From NCBI RefSeq assembly GCF_003308995.1, contig NZ_QFFJ01000001.1, positions 1,984,001-2,048,000 on the forward strand: a DNA stretch of 64,000 bases, written 5' to 3'. The DNA is from Chitinophaga flava (lineage in GTDB: Bacteria; Bacteroidota; Bacteroidia; Chitinophagales; Chitinophagaceae). Position 1 is the first letter of the stretch. Every line of letters begins with the position of its first letter. Under the pieces are notes generated by a model. It ran no database searches and had not been told where the DNA came from. It saw nothing but the letters and a program-made list of their open reading frames with translations. This document shows positions 54,152-63,185 of the stretch, in pieces. The position numbers and the translations under genes were made by a program.

Positions 54152-55156
54152 TTAAAATCTCACCTGCGCCAGTTTCCTGAAAAACGTTTCTTCTGCTGCC
54201 GCACATTGTAACAACATTTCACTCAGCTCACGGTAAGAAACGTTATCAGCGGATCTGCTCTTACATACCCTTCCGGCTGAAAAAGCAAAGTTACGCCAAA
54301 GGTCACCCACCTTCGTAAGCTCCCCTGCCAGCAGGCTCAGCTCTTGTTTGTTGAGCAATGTAGCCGCCTCCTGCAGAAAAGCCGCATATACGAAACGGAA
54401 ACCGGCACCACCGGTACCAATTTCCTCCTGCATCCGGATAACATTACCCAGATAAAGGCCGGCTTTGCGCTCGCCTGCTTTTTCAGGGTAATCCTTTACC
54501 CGCTTGGCCAGGAAACGAATACCCTTCACACCAAACATCGGGAAAGGTATCTTCAGCATATAATGACAGGTTTGTTCTATCCCTTCTTTGATCGGTTTTT
54601 CGAAAGAAGCTTTATCGGGGACATGTACAGGGTAGTACATTTTTCCCTTAGGGGCAGGGAATCCTTTAGCAAAGCGGGCCTGAGCCAGACTTACAGGATC
54701 AATTTCCGTTACGGTATCCATCACCGGATCACTTACCAGGTACTGACCTTCCCGTTTGCCATATACCACCAGGTTGTGGGCATTGAAGTGAAAACGATAG
54801 GAAGGAGGAAAGTAAGGCAGATAATAAACACTGGAAAGCAGTCCTACCGGCGTTCCAGTGTCAATTACCTTGTCCAGTGCGGCCATCCCCTTTTCTGGTG
54901 TAGAGAATTTAGCCAATTCCATTTTTACGCCCAGGCGCTTGCATACCCGCTGAAAGATAGCTCCCGGCCAGATACGGTAAGTGGTACCAGGCACTCCGTT
55001 TACTTTCACAAAAGGAAGGTGGCCAAAAAAGAGACCGGCGCCGATGCCAAAGGCCATCGGCTCACTGATCTGTAAACCGTAGTGCCCCAACAGGTTGGAG
55101 ATAACGCCACTTTCACAGTGTGCAGTCTGCCTATGACGGAATTGATGGTTGTTCAT
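54152..55156 (-). CDS. BtrH-N/DUF4872-like protein (papain-fold acyltransferase relative)
   Basis: 334 residues from MNNHQFRHRQTAHCESGVISNLLGHYG. Residues 1-150 match the BtrH N-terminal family, with a candidate nucleophile Cys in QTAHCESGV (residue 14) and a His in RFHFNAHNLVVYGK near 135. BtrH transfers an acyl chain from an ACP to butirosin. In this pigment operon the protein may join the aryl-polyene acyl chain to the dialkylresorcinol (inferred). Its stop abuts the ABC ATPase start. Confidence 0.8.
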   Translation of the reverse strand: MNNHQFRHRQTAHCESGVISNLLGHYGLQISEPMAFGIGAGLFFGHLPFVKVNGVPGTTYRIWPGAIFQRVCKRLGVKMELAKFSTPEKGMAALDKVIDTGTPVGLLSSVYYLPYFPPSYRFHFNAHNLVVYGKREGQYLVSDPVMDTVTEIDPVSLAQARFAKGFPAPKGKMYYPVHVPDKASFEKPIKEGIEQTCHYMLKIPFPMFGVKGIRFLAKRVKDYPEKAGERKAGLYLGNVIRMQEEIGTGGAGFRFVYAAFLQEAATLLNKQELSLLAGELTKVGDLWRNFAFSAGRVCKSRSADNVSYRELSEMLLQCAAAEETFFRKLAQVRF

Positions 55157-55170
55157 AATTGTTGGATGTT

Positions 55171-55252
55171 CACAGAAAATCGCAAAGTTGCAATACAGCA
55201 AAGAGTGTCCAATATGTTTCCTTTGCTGCTTTGCAACTTTGCGACTTCTGTG
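55171..55252. repeat. Long imperfect hairpin inside the pigment operon
   Basis: Arms 55171-55203 and 55221-55252 pair almost throughout (core CGCAAAGTTGCAA / TTGCAACTTTGCG, also CAGCAAAG/CTTTGCTG). It fills the gap between the 132-residue protein gene and the BtrH-like gene. There is no T-run. It may be a dispersed palindromic repeat or an RNA-stabilising or processing hairpin. Confidence 0.7.
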
Positions 55253-55258
55253 ATAATA

Positions 55259-55657
55259 TTATTTTATATGCAGTAAATCTTCTTTACTGATCTTAAATGC
55301 ATCTGCGTAACGTTGCAGCATCGTGTCGCTGAGGCGCCGGAACACGGCCGGTTTCATATGCCTTTTCACCTGCCACTGGAACTTCCCAACGTAATTGGCC
55401 AGCAGGGCCAGGTCCATCAGGCATTTCTCCATGTAATAAGCGACAGGGCTGATTTCACCGGATTGTACCAGCACTTTGGCGGCTGCTACTTTTTCGTTTA
55501 CTTCATCCCAGGCCTGTGACAGGGCGATGTTTTCCGGTTCCCATCCTGCACTTTGCACCTGTACATAACTACCGGAGTTATCTACCGCATACATAATCTG
55601 TTTGAATGTGCCTTCATGGAGGTTATCGCCATCCTGTGGCACTTCGTCTTTTTTCAT
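55259..55657 (-). CDS. Conserved-looking protein of unknown function in the pigment operon
   Basis: 132 residues, no signal peptide or membrane helix, mostly helical (MEKCLMDLALLANYVGKFQWQVKRHMK; FRRLSDTMLQRYADAFKISKEDLLHIK). The family is not recognised. It lies 25 bp after the KAS III gene and before the BtrH-like gene, so it is probably a small accessory protein of pigment assembly. Similar small proteins occur in other flexirubin clusters as far as I recall. Confidence 0.7.
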   Translation of the reverse strand: MKKDEVPQDGDNLHEGTFKQIMYAVDNSGSYVQVQSAGWEPENIALSQAWDEVNEKVAAAKVLVQSGEISPVAYYMEKCLMDLALLANYVGKFQWQVKRHMKPAVFRRLSDTMLQRYADAFKISKEDLLHIK

Positions 55658-55682
55658 GAGTGCAGTGTTTTAGAAGTTATCC

Positions 55683-56819
55683 TTATACAACGGTGATTTG
55701 CGCATAAGCATAGGAGAACCGGGCACTTTCTGGTACCATCATGATCACCTTCTGTCCTTTTTTGAAACGACCGGTGTTCATCAGTTCTTCCAGCATCAGG
55801 TAAGGAGAAGCCGTACCTACGTTACCTACATTCGCCAGGTTGGTAAACCATTTCTCCAGCGGAATATGAACGCCGAGGCGAGTGATTTCCTCATCAATCT
55901 TTAACCGGAAAAATTCGGAAGATAAGTGTGGCAGGAAGAAATCGACCTCATCCAGGTTGATGTTGTGACGTTCTACCAGTTCTTTCCACATCTGTGCGCC
56001 GGAAGGCACTATATTTTTGCCGAGAAGGCGGGTATCTTGTTTGAAGGAGAAAACGCTGTGTTGTGCCCATTCTTCCGGTGTCATATCGATCCAGCCTTTG
56101 GTGCTGCCATCGGTATTTTTGATCGCGCCGGCATACATGCAGGTTTCCAGATCGTTGGCGTAAGACAGGATCTCTACCCAGTCTACACGCAGTGACAGGC
56201 CTTCTTCATTAGGCTTGTCCTGGAACAGGGCCGCACTGGCACCATCAGACAGCATCCAGCGAAGGAAGTCTTTTTCGAAAGCGATGATTGGATTCTCGTC
56301 CAGGCTCTTCAGGTTTTCTGCTTCAGGCTGGAACTTCTGTGCCAGCATCCAGGCAGAAAATTTCTCAGAACCGGTACTTACAGCATTGGAGGTGTTACCA
56401 CAACGGATAGACATCCACGCATATTTAAATGCCTGCATACCCGCGGCACAAGCGCCGGTGGCAGCAATCAGTTCTACCGGCTGGCATTTCAGCAGACCGT
56501 GTACCATAGCAGCGTGGTTAGGCAGCAGCTGGTCCGGAGAGGTAGTACCACAGGCGAGCAATTGTAAATTGCTGATAGGATATTTTTCATCAAACAATGC
56601 ATTCACCGCTGTTGCGGTCATCTCTGCGTTGGAATGGGTGGAGTTGCCTTCTTTGTCCAGAGAATAATAGCGGGTTTTGATTTTGTTGTTGCCCAAAATC
56701 TTTAACCGTGCACGGGAAGCTTTTCCGTCTACCATTCCGAGGATGCTCTCCATTTCATCATTTTCAACAGGCTTGTTGGGTAAAAATTTAGATAGCCTGG
56801 TAATATAAACTTCCTTCAT
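55683..56819 (-). CDS. darB: KAS III-type dialkylresorcinol synthase component (DarB-like)
   Basis: 378 residues of the FabH fold. The catalytic Cys is in LIAATGACAAGMQAFKYAW near residue 125, His in VDFFLPHLSSEFF near 297 and Asn in NLANVGNVGTASPY near 335. DarB couples beta-keto acyl chains with another keto acid to start the cyclohexanedione that DarA aromatises. Next to darA this assignment is stronger than housekeeping FabH, and it is longer than FabH (about 330 residues). Confidence 0.85.
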   Translation of the reverse strand: MKEVYITRLSKFLPNKPVENDEMESILGMVDGKASRARLKILGNNKIKTRYYSLDKEGNSTHSNAEMTATAVNALFDEKYPISNLQLLACGTTSPDQLLPNHAAMVHGLLKCQPVELIAATGACAAGMQAFKYAWMSIRCGNTSNAVSTGSEKFSAWMLAQKFQPEAENLKSLDENPIIAFEKDFLRWMLSDGASAALFQDKPNEEGLSLRVDWVEILSYANDLETCMYAGAIKNTDGSTKGWIDMTPEEWAQHSVFSFKQDTRLLGKNIVPSGAQMWKELVERHNINLDEVDFFLPHLSSEFFRLKIDEEITRLGVHIPLEKWFTNLANVGNVGTASPYLMLEELMNTGRFKKGQKVIMMVPESARFSYAYAQITVV

Positions 56820-57020
56820 TTGAAAATAATTCGTCTTTTAAGGCTGCATGCAATACCCATAGTGACGAGCGCTTAGTGCCAGCCTTCCTGCGGTTATAAA
56901 CATGTTTTGATTTATATACATTTTAAGAGGACGTAAATATAGAATTCTAATCCGAATTACAATTATCACGCCACTACTCATTTTCCTGCAAAGCTAGCGG
57001 TTATACGGTAAATCATGAAG

Positions 57021-57941
57021 TTAGCGTAAACGGATACCTTTATAGTATTCCACCTCCTGTTCCAGCTCATTCCGTTTGAGATTGAGTTTGATCAGGGAAG
57101 ATATCAGCGTAATGGGGGTTAATACAAAGATTCCTGCCAGCAGCAGCAATCTGTACATCATTACCCTTCCCTGACGGGCAGCGGCTCCTGGTCCTCCTTT
57201 AGCACTGATGAATTTCGCCCAGAAGCGGAAAGCGCTGATACCATTGTTTTCCAGCAGTACGAGATTGGGCAACAATTCTACCGCATCCAGCGACATCAGC
57301 TGTGGATGCAGCTCTTCCCATTTTTTATTGTCTAATGCCTGGGAAATAGGTGCTGCGAAACGCTTGGAAGTGAGGATCTCATTTTCCTGTACACCCGCCG
57401 GTGGCAGAAAGCGGGTTGCTTCTTTTTTTCCTTTGAAAGCCCAGCGAAGAACGGTGATCAGTGAAATCAGGTTGGGTGACTTGTCTACCAGCACTATATT
57501 ACCTACCAGTTTGGCCCCTGCCTTATGCAGGTATCCTTTCACCTTTTCCTGGGCGTTGAGCCACATGTTACGGCTACCCAGCAGGGTGATTACCGGCTTG
57601 CCTTTCAACAGGCGTGCGGCAGCTTCACTTTGCAGGAAAGCGGCGGTAGGCTGGGAAGGAGACAGAAACCAGGGCTGATATGCGAGTAATACCAGGTCGA
57701 AATGTGCATTCACATCCACTTCTAATGGCCTGATACCACGCGGCGTTCCCTGTACAGTTTCCGGCATTGTATCGTAAAACTGTTGTTTGCCCCATGGAAA
57801 AGGAAACGGTGTTACCGGAACCAATTCTTCGTATGTAATGTCTACACTGTCTGCCAGTGGTCCCAACACATGATCAATGATCCTTTTTAATTGGCCTGTC
57901 TGAGTATAGTATACCACCAGGACCTTCGGTCTTTCGTTCAT
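57021..57941 (-). CDS. darA: Dialkylresorcinol-condensing enzyme DarA-like
   Basis: 306 residues. A flavodoxin-like start (KVLVVYYTQTGQLKRIIDHVLGPL) and YQPWFLSPSQPTAAFL are typical of proteins annotated DarA in Bacteroidota. A membrane helix (MMYRLLLLAGIFVLTPITLISSLI) lies near the C-terminus, so the protein is membrane-bound. DarA oxidises the product of DarB to the 2,5-dialkylresorcinol head group. It is the first gene of the block, 200 bp before darB. Confidence 0.85.
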   Translation of the reverse strand: MNERPKVLVVYYTQTGQLKRIIDHVLGPLADSVDITYEELVPVTPFPFPWGKQQFYDTMPETVQGTPRGIRPLEVDVNAHFDLVLLAYQPWFLSPSQPTAAFLQSEAAARLLKGKPVITLLGSRNMWLNAQEKVKGYLHKAGAKLVGNIVLVDKSPNLISLITVLRWAFKGKKEATRFLPPAGVQENEILTSKRFAAPISQALDNKKWEELHPQLMSLDAVELLPNLVLLENNGISAFRFWAKFISAKGGPGAAARQGRVMMYRLLLLAGIFVLTPITLISSLIKLNLKRNELEQEVEYYKGIRLR

Positions 57942-58226
57942 AAAAGGAATAGGAGTTCAACAATTCAAACTGTAAACATACAAAAAAGGAGTTATTATTT
58001 ATGTCATTTAATGATAATTTGACAGTATGCATTCAGGAGACATGGGGAGTGAGTAGGTGCTAAAGCTGGCTTGTGCCCCAGCCAGATACTGCCTCAGCCG
58101 GCTTGTGATGCTGCGGCAGTATCTGGACCAAAGGACTTTAGATTTTTTTCAAAACCAATGTAAATAACTGCAAAAGCGTCTTTAATATGATAATTGAAAT
58201 GTTAAAAATTTGCAAATTTTAATTTT
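57942..58226. other. Intergenic region upstream of darA with a 12-bp stem hairpin
   Basis: CCAGATACTGCC (58082-58093) pairs with GGCAGTATCTGG (58115-58126), with further GCTGGC/GCCAGC-type pairing beside it. The rest is AT-rich and is likely the darA promoter region and the end of the head-GIN gene. No gene is seen. Confidence 0.5.
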
Positions 58227-58958
58227 CTAGATTTTCCGCACGGAGCCGGAACCCGCCACAGAACTGGATACAGAAGGATTACCCTTGTATTTCACATCAC
58301 CTGAACCAGCAATCTTTGCATCCAATTTCATACTGGCGTGCACATTAGCATCACCGCTGCCGGCTATACTGATTTTAGCTTCTTCAGACAACAGACCATC
58401 GCCTACATAATCACCGCTGCCGGCAATGGAAATATTCACGGTACGGGTTTCACCTTCCAGGTACATATTGCCGGAACCAGCAATGGAAGCCTTTACTGCA
58501 GGCGCATTAATGGTCCCTTTCAGGTTACCTGAGCCGGACAGGCTGAGCCTCATGTCCTCTTTACTGTTAAACTTGTCCATCAGCTTCATATCGCCGGAAC
58601 CAGCCAGTGCGATGTCGTCTACTTCCGGAGTGGTCAGGTATACGTTTACCCCTTTCCGTGTGCTGATATTCACATTATTGCGGAAACGTACTTTTAGCCT
58701 TCCTCCTTCATCAATCAGCTCCACCAGCGGGGTGATATTATCTTCTGCTTCTATGACCGCATTTTTTTCCGGCCCCTGAGCCAGGTATACGTTCATACTA
58801 CCTTCTACTTTGATTTTGTGAAACGAGGCCACCTTTCTTTCTTCTTTGATAACATTTCCACTCCCTTTTACATGTTGGCCGATCACATTACAGGCGCTCA
58901 GAAAAGTCGTGATGGACACAACGAGTGCCATACAGGACAGCGTAATTTTGGTTTGCAT
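58227..58958 (-). CDS. Head-GIN domain (DUF2807) lipoprotein
   Basis: 243 residues. A lipoprotein signal ends at ITTFLSACNVIG (acylated Cys near 23). The remainder is a DUF2807 beta-helix with a repeated IAGSGD-type motif (seen about seven times, for example LAGSGDMKL, IAGSGNMYL, IAGSGDYVG). Such proteins are surface or periplasmic and often called putative adhesins; their role is not established. Confidence 0.9.
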   Translation of the reverse strand: MQTKITLSCMALVVSITTFLSACNVIGQHVKGSGNVIKEERKVASFHKIKVEGSMNVYLAQGPEKNAVIEAEDNITPLVELIDEGGRLKVRFRNNVNISTRKGVNVYLTTPEVDDIALAGSGDMKLMDKFNSKEDMRLSLSGSGNLKGTINAPAVKASIAGSGNMYLEGETRTVNISIAGSGDYVGDGLLSEEAKISIAGSGDANVHASMKLDAKIAGSGDVKYKGNPSVSSSVAGSGSVRKI

Positions 58959-59038
58959 AAGTTTAGATTATAAAAAGAAAGATACAATTAGATTTCCTAT
59001 TTTCTATTTTCGGGAATCCGAAATTGAAGGAAGGGCTT

Positions 59039-59046
59039 TATCTTTG
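59039..59046 (+). promoter_or_regulatory. -7 promoter box of guaA, giving a near-leaderless mRNA
   Basis: TATCTTTG fits TAnnTTTG and ends 7 bp before the ATG at 59054, where the transcription start would lie. This supports 59054 rather than the in-frame codon at 59024. Confidence 0.55.
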
Positions 59047-59053
59047 CACGACC

Positions 59054-60592
59054 ATGACAGAAAAGATACTTATCCTCGATTTCGGTTCCCAATATACACA
59101 GCTGATCGCGCGCAGCATCCGGGAACTGAATGTTTATTGCGAAATCAAACCTTGTCTCCAGCCCATCGCCTGGGACGATTCCATCAAAGGCGTTATCCTG
59201 TCCGGCAGCCCTTTCTCTGTAAATGATGAGAAAGCTCCTACCCTGGATATCGCTGCCATTGCTGCGAAAGTACCGGTACTGGGCATCTGCTACGGCGCCC
59301 AGCTGATGGCTAAAAACTTCGGTGGTGAAGTAGCCAAAAGCAATATCCGCGAATACGGCCGTGCCTTTATGGAGCACAATGACAAAGAGGAAAAATTATT
59401 ATACGACGTCTCTACCCGCAGCCAGGTATGGATGAGCCACTCAGATACCATCAAACGTATCCCTGAGAACTTCCAGGTGATCGCTACCACCGAAAACATC
59501 CCGGTAGCAGCCTTCAAAAGCACCACCCTGGCCGCTAATCCTATCTTCGGTTTACAGTTCCACCCGGAAGTGACTCACTCCCTGGAAGGTAAACAGATCA
59601 TCCGCAACTTCCTCGTACATATCTGCAACTGCCTGCAGGACTGGACTCCGGCTGCTTTCGTACAGGAAACTATAGAAAAAATCAAAGCACAGGTAGGCGA
59701 TAAAAGAGTGGTAATGGCACTGAGCGGTGGCGTAGACTCTACCGTAGCTGCTGAACTGGTACACAAAGCCATCGGCAAAAATCTCTTCTGTATCTTCGTA
59801 GATAACGGACTGTTGCGTAAAGATGAATACGAAACAGTACTGGAGTCTTACAAACATATGGGCCTTAACGTAAAAGGTGTTAATGCAAAAGATCTCTTCT
59901 ACAGCCAGCTCAACGATGTAAGCGATCCGGAGAAAAAACGCAAGATCATCGGCCGCCTCTTCATCGAGGTATTCCAGCATGAGGCTGCACAGCTGACAGA
60001 CATCGCTTTCCTCGGACAAGGTACCATCTACCCTGACGTAATTGAGTCTGTATCTGTTAATGGTCCTTCCGTAACCATCAAGTCACACCACAACGTAGGC
60101 GGACTGCCAGAAAAGATGAATATGCAGCTGGTTGAGCCACTGCGTTTCCTCTTTAAAGATGAAGTACGTCGTGTAGGCCGCGAAATAGGCATTAGCGAAA
60201 TCTTCCTCGGACGCCATCCTTTCCCCGGACCAGGTCTGGCTATCCGTATCCTCGGTGCTATCACCCCCGAAAAAGTGGCTATGCTCCAGGAAGCAGACGC
60301 TATCTACATCGAAGGACTGCGCGAAGCTGGTCTCTACGACAAAGTATGGCAGGCAGGCACCATCCTCCTCCCTGTACAGAGCGTAGGTGTTATGGGTGAC
60401 GAACGTACTTATGAGTTCACCATAGCTTTAAGGGCCGTTACCTCCACCGATGGTATGACCGCCGACTGGGCACATCTGCCTTATGAATTCCTGGCTAAAA
60501 TGTCCAACGACATCATCAACCGGGTAAAAGGTATCAACCGCGTGGTGTACGATATCAGCTCCAAACCACCTGCTACCATCGAATGGGAGTAG
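59054..60592 (+). CDS. guaA: GMP synthase (glutamine-hydrolysing)
   Basis: 512 residues from MTEKILILDFGSQYTQLIAR. The glutaminase domain has the Cys in GICYGAQLMAKNFGGEV near residue 80 and HPE in GLQFHPEVTHS near 170. The ATP-pyrophosphatase domain has SGGVDSTVAAELV near 228, and the C-terminal dimerisation domain ends KPPATIEWE. It makes GMP from XMP. It is a single-gene unit. Confidence 0.96.
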   Translation: MTEKILILDFGSQYTQLIARSIRELNVYCEIKPCLQPIAWDDSIKGVILSGSPFSVNDEKAPTLDIAAIAAKVPVLGICYGAQLMAKNFGGEVAKSNIREYGRAFMEHNDKEEKLLYDVSTRSQVWMSHSDTIKRIPENFQVIATTENIPVAAFKSTTLAANPIFGLQFHPEVTHSLEGKQIIRNFLVHICNCLQDWTPAAFVQETIEKIKAQVGDKRVVMALSGGVDSTVAAELVHKAIGKNLFCIFVDNGLLRKDEYETVLESYKHMGLNVKGVNAKDLFYSQLNDVSDPEKKRKIIGRLFIEVFQHEAAQLTDIAFLGQGTIYPDVIESVSVNGPSVTIKSHHNVGGLPEKMNMQLVEPLRFLFKDEVRRVGREIGISEIFLGRHPFPGPGLAIRILGAITPEKVAMLQEADAIYIEGLREAGLYDKVWQAGTILLPVQSVGVMGDERTYEFTIALRAVTSTDGMTADWAHLPYEFLAKMSNDIINRVKGINRVVYDISSKPPATIEWE

Positions 60593-60644
60593 TTGCATAC
60601 AAAGAACACGAAGTAGTATAACACTACTGATCGATATTATCGCA

Positions 60645-60680
60645 GAAAGGCGCAGCGGACTAATCCTCCCTGCGCCTTTC
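60645..60680 (+). terminator. Terminator of guaA
   Basis: GAAAGGCGCAG/CTGCGCCTTTC with a 14-nt loop, 50 bp after the stop, followed by a T/C-rich tail. Confidence 0.65.
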
Positions 60681-60787
60681 TCCTTATATCCTTCTCCTCA
60701 TCTCCATAAAAAATCTTCGTTATGGAATACGCCAGTGTTCCCTTACTTGACTTTACACGGAATGATTTTTGTAAATTAGCGCCCATT

Positions 60788-62095
60788 ATGAGCCAAATAA
60801 TATCTGTAAAAAACCTGCTATCCGGGCTGGCACTGTGTCTGCTGATCTCTGCCTGTTCATCTTCCCGGAAGTCGACGAGCCGCGTTGATGGCCCGCCCCC
60901 ATCACTGAGTAAACCTACACCGGAAAAGAAACCGGAACCCAAAAAAGAAGAAAAGGCCATTCCTTTCAATGTACCGGCTTTTGCCAGGGAAGTGAAAAAA
61001 TCCACTTATAATATCGCCTTTTTTGCGCCATTGTACCTCGACTCCGTATTTGCCAACTCCAACGATATTCCCGGCCGCACCATGCCACGTTATGTGCTGC
61101 CAGGCCTCGAATTCTATGAAGGCGCCCAGCTGGCACTGGACAGTCTTCAACAACAAGGCTACAGCCTGAAAGTAAATGTGTACGACAGCAAAGGCCGCCA
61201 GAGCGTTGCCGCTGTCATCAACAGCAAAGCTCTTGATGCTACCGACCTCATCATCGGCGCTGTCAGCAACCCGGAACTGAAAGAACTGAGCGATTTCGCC
61301 AAAAAGAAAGAAATCAACCTCGTTTCTGCCACCTTCCCAAATGATGCCGGTATCACCGACAACCCTTTCCTGTTCATCTCCAACAGCACCCTGAAAACAC
61401 ACTGTGAAGCCATCCAGAACTATATCCAGGATGCCTTCTCCTCTAAAAACATTGTGCTGCTTCGCCGTAATACCGCTTTCGAAAGCCGCCTCGCCGCTGA
61501 TTTCAAAGCCTCTTACGACAAAATGAACAATCCTAAAAAAACCAGGATCCGCGAAGCTATCTGGAATGATGCCACCACACCGGAAGAAATCTCCAAATAT
61601 CTGCTCGCCGACAGGCCCAACATCATCATCGTGACCGCCCTCGATGAAGCCGGTGCCAAAAACCTGCTGCGAAAACTCAGCATAGCACACGCCAACTACC
61701 CCATGCAGATATTCGGCATGCCTACCTGGGACGTGTTCAAACTCAAAGAACCTGAGTTCAAAGGACTACAGGTGTTCTACTCCTCTCCTTATTTCAACGA
61801 AAAAACAGATAACTTCAGCCGTTATATTTTCGATAGTTTCCGCAGAACCTACAAAGCCCGTCCTTCCGACATGGCCTACAAAGGTTTTGATATGACCTAT
61901 TACTTTGTACGCCTGTTGCACAACAACGGTGTTTATTTCAACAGCGCGGTAGCGTCATCACCAACCGTCATCACCCGCTTCGACTTCCAGCCGGTGTATG
62001 TCAAAGAAGGAGAACAAACACCTTCCTACTTTGAAAACAAAAAAATCTTCATCATCCAGAAAGGTGAAAATGCAGATGTAAAAATGAATCAATAA
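60788..62095 (+). CDS. Periplasmic-binding-protein-like lipoprotein
   Basis: 435 residues from MSQIISVKNLLSGLALCLLISACSSS, a lipoprotein signal with Cys at about 25; the in-frame ATG at 60722 would precede a promoter-like TAAATTAG (60772-60779). After a Pro/Lys-rich linker (KPTPEKKPEPKKEEK) the protein has a type I periplasmic-binding fold (FYEGAQLALDSLQQQGYSLKVNVYDS, LIIGAVSNPELKELSDFAKKKEINLVSATF, NYPMQIFGMPTWDVFK). No transporter genes are adjacent, so it may not serve an ABC importer. Confidence 0.85.
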   Translation: MSQIISVKNLLSGLALCLLISACSSSRKSTSRVDGPPPSLSKPTPEKKPEPKKEEKAIPFNVPAFAREVKKSTYNIAFFAPLYLDSVFANSNDIPGRTMPRYVLPGLEFYEGAQLALDSLQQQGYSLKVNVYDSKGRQSVAAVINSKALDATDLIIGAVSNPELKELSDFAKKKEINLVSATFPNDAGITDNPFLFISNSTLKTHCEAIQNYIQDAFSSKNIVLLRRNTAFESRLAADFKASYDKMNNPKKTRIREAIWNDATTPEEISKYLLADRPNIIIVTALDEAGAKNLLRKLSIAHANYPMQIFGMPTWDVFKLKEPEFKGLQVFYSSPYFNEKTDNFSRYIFDSFRRTYKARPSDMAYKGFDMTYYFVRLLHNNGVYFNSAVASSPTVITRFDFQPVYVKEGEQTPSYFENKKIFIIQKGENADVKMNQ

Positions 62096-62115
62096 CGATT
62101 CTACCAACGATATCA

Positions 62116-62150
62116 GCGGGCCATGGCAGCAGCCATGGCCCGCTTTTTTT
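62116..62150 (+). terminator. Terminator of the lipoprotein gene
   Basis: GCGGGCCATGGC/GCCATGGCCCGC with an AGCA loop and T7. Confidence 0.92.
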
Positions 62151-62167
62151 ATGTATATTCATAACAT

Positions 62168-63181
62168 ATGGAACTGCTTCAATTTACCGATAAAGGCATC
62201 TGGTGTGCAGCTGGTGATTTTTACATCGATCCCTGGAAACCCGTCAAACGGGCGGTGATCACACATGCGCACTCCGATCATGCACGCCCGGGCAACCAGC
62301 ACTACCTCTGCCAACAGTCCGGTATCCCGCTGCTGCAGATGCGGCTGGGTGCCGATATTGATGTGCAAGGCATTCCTTATGGCGAAACTATCTATCTGAA
62401 CGGTGTAAAAATATCTCTGCACCCTGCTGGTCATATGATCGGCTCAGCACAGGTAAGAGTGGAACATGCCGGCGAAGTATGGGTGGCCAGCGGCGATTAC
62501 AAACTGGAAAACGACGGTATCTGTACTCCTTTTGAACCCGTGCCCTGCCATACTTTTATCACCGAATCTACATTCGGACTGCCTATCTACCGGTGGGAAC
62601 CTCAACAGCAGCTCCTCGCTCGTATCAGCAACTGGATATACGAAAATCAGCAGGCCGGCAAAACATCGGTCATCACAGCTTACAGCCTGGGCAAAGCCCA
62701 GCGGTTGTTATATTACCTGAAAGATAAAGTCCCCCGTATTATGGCGCACGGAGCCATCTCACAGGTCAACGAATTACTGATACAACAGGGATATCCCCTG
62801 CCCTCCATAGAAAGAGTGACACCGGAAACACCCAAAACTGCTTTAAAAAACGCGGTAGTCATAGCACCACCATCCGCAGATGATTCCACCTGGATGCGCC
62901 GCTTTACACCTTTTTCGCTGGGTGTTTGCAGCGGCTGGATGCAGGTAAGAGGACATATGCGCAGACGTAATGCTGACGCAGGTTTTGCACTCTCAGACCA
63001 TGCAGACTGGAACGGGCTGCTGGACGCTGTTACCGCTACGGGGGCCTCACAGGTATATGTTACACATGGCTTCAGTAGCGTATTTGCCCGTTATCTCACC
63101 GAAAAAGGCATCGCTGCCACTGAAGTCAGCACCAGCTATAGTGATGATGATGAAGAAATAATTCCTAATCCGGAAACCTAA
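62168..63181 (+). CDS. Ligase-associated DNA exonuclease (metallo-beta-lactamase/beta-CASP-like)
   Basis: 337 residues. The metal site is ITHAHSDHARPGNQHY (HxHxDH) near residue 37, with HPAGHMIGSAQV near 85, and SDHADW near 275. The protein matches bacterial YSH1-like exonucleases encoded beside ATP-dependent ligases and Lhr-type helicases. It probably processes DNA ends for repair. The ligase gene starts 4 bp after it. Confidence 0.9.
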   Translation: MELLQFTDKGIWCAAGDFYIDPWKPVKRAVITHAHSDHARPGNQHYLCQQSGIPLLQMRLGADIDVQGIPYGETIYLNGVKISLHPAGHMIGSAQVRVEHAGEVWVASGDYKLENDGICTPFEPVPCHTFITESTFGLPIYRWEPQQQLLARISNWIYENQQAGKTSVITAYSLGKAQRLLYYLKDKVPRIMAHGAISQVNELLIQQGYPLPSIERVTPETPKTALKNAVVIAPPSADDSTWMRRFTPFSLGVCSGWMQVRGHMRRRNADAGFALSDHADWNGLLDAVTATGASQVYVTHGFSSVFARYLTEKGIAATEVSTSYSDDDEEIIPNPET

Positions 63182-63185
63182 CACC

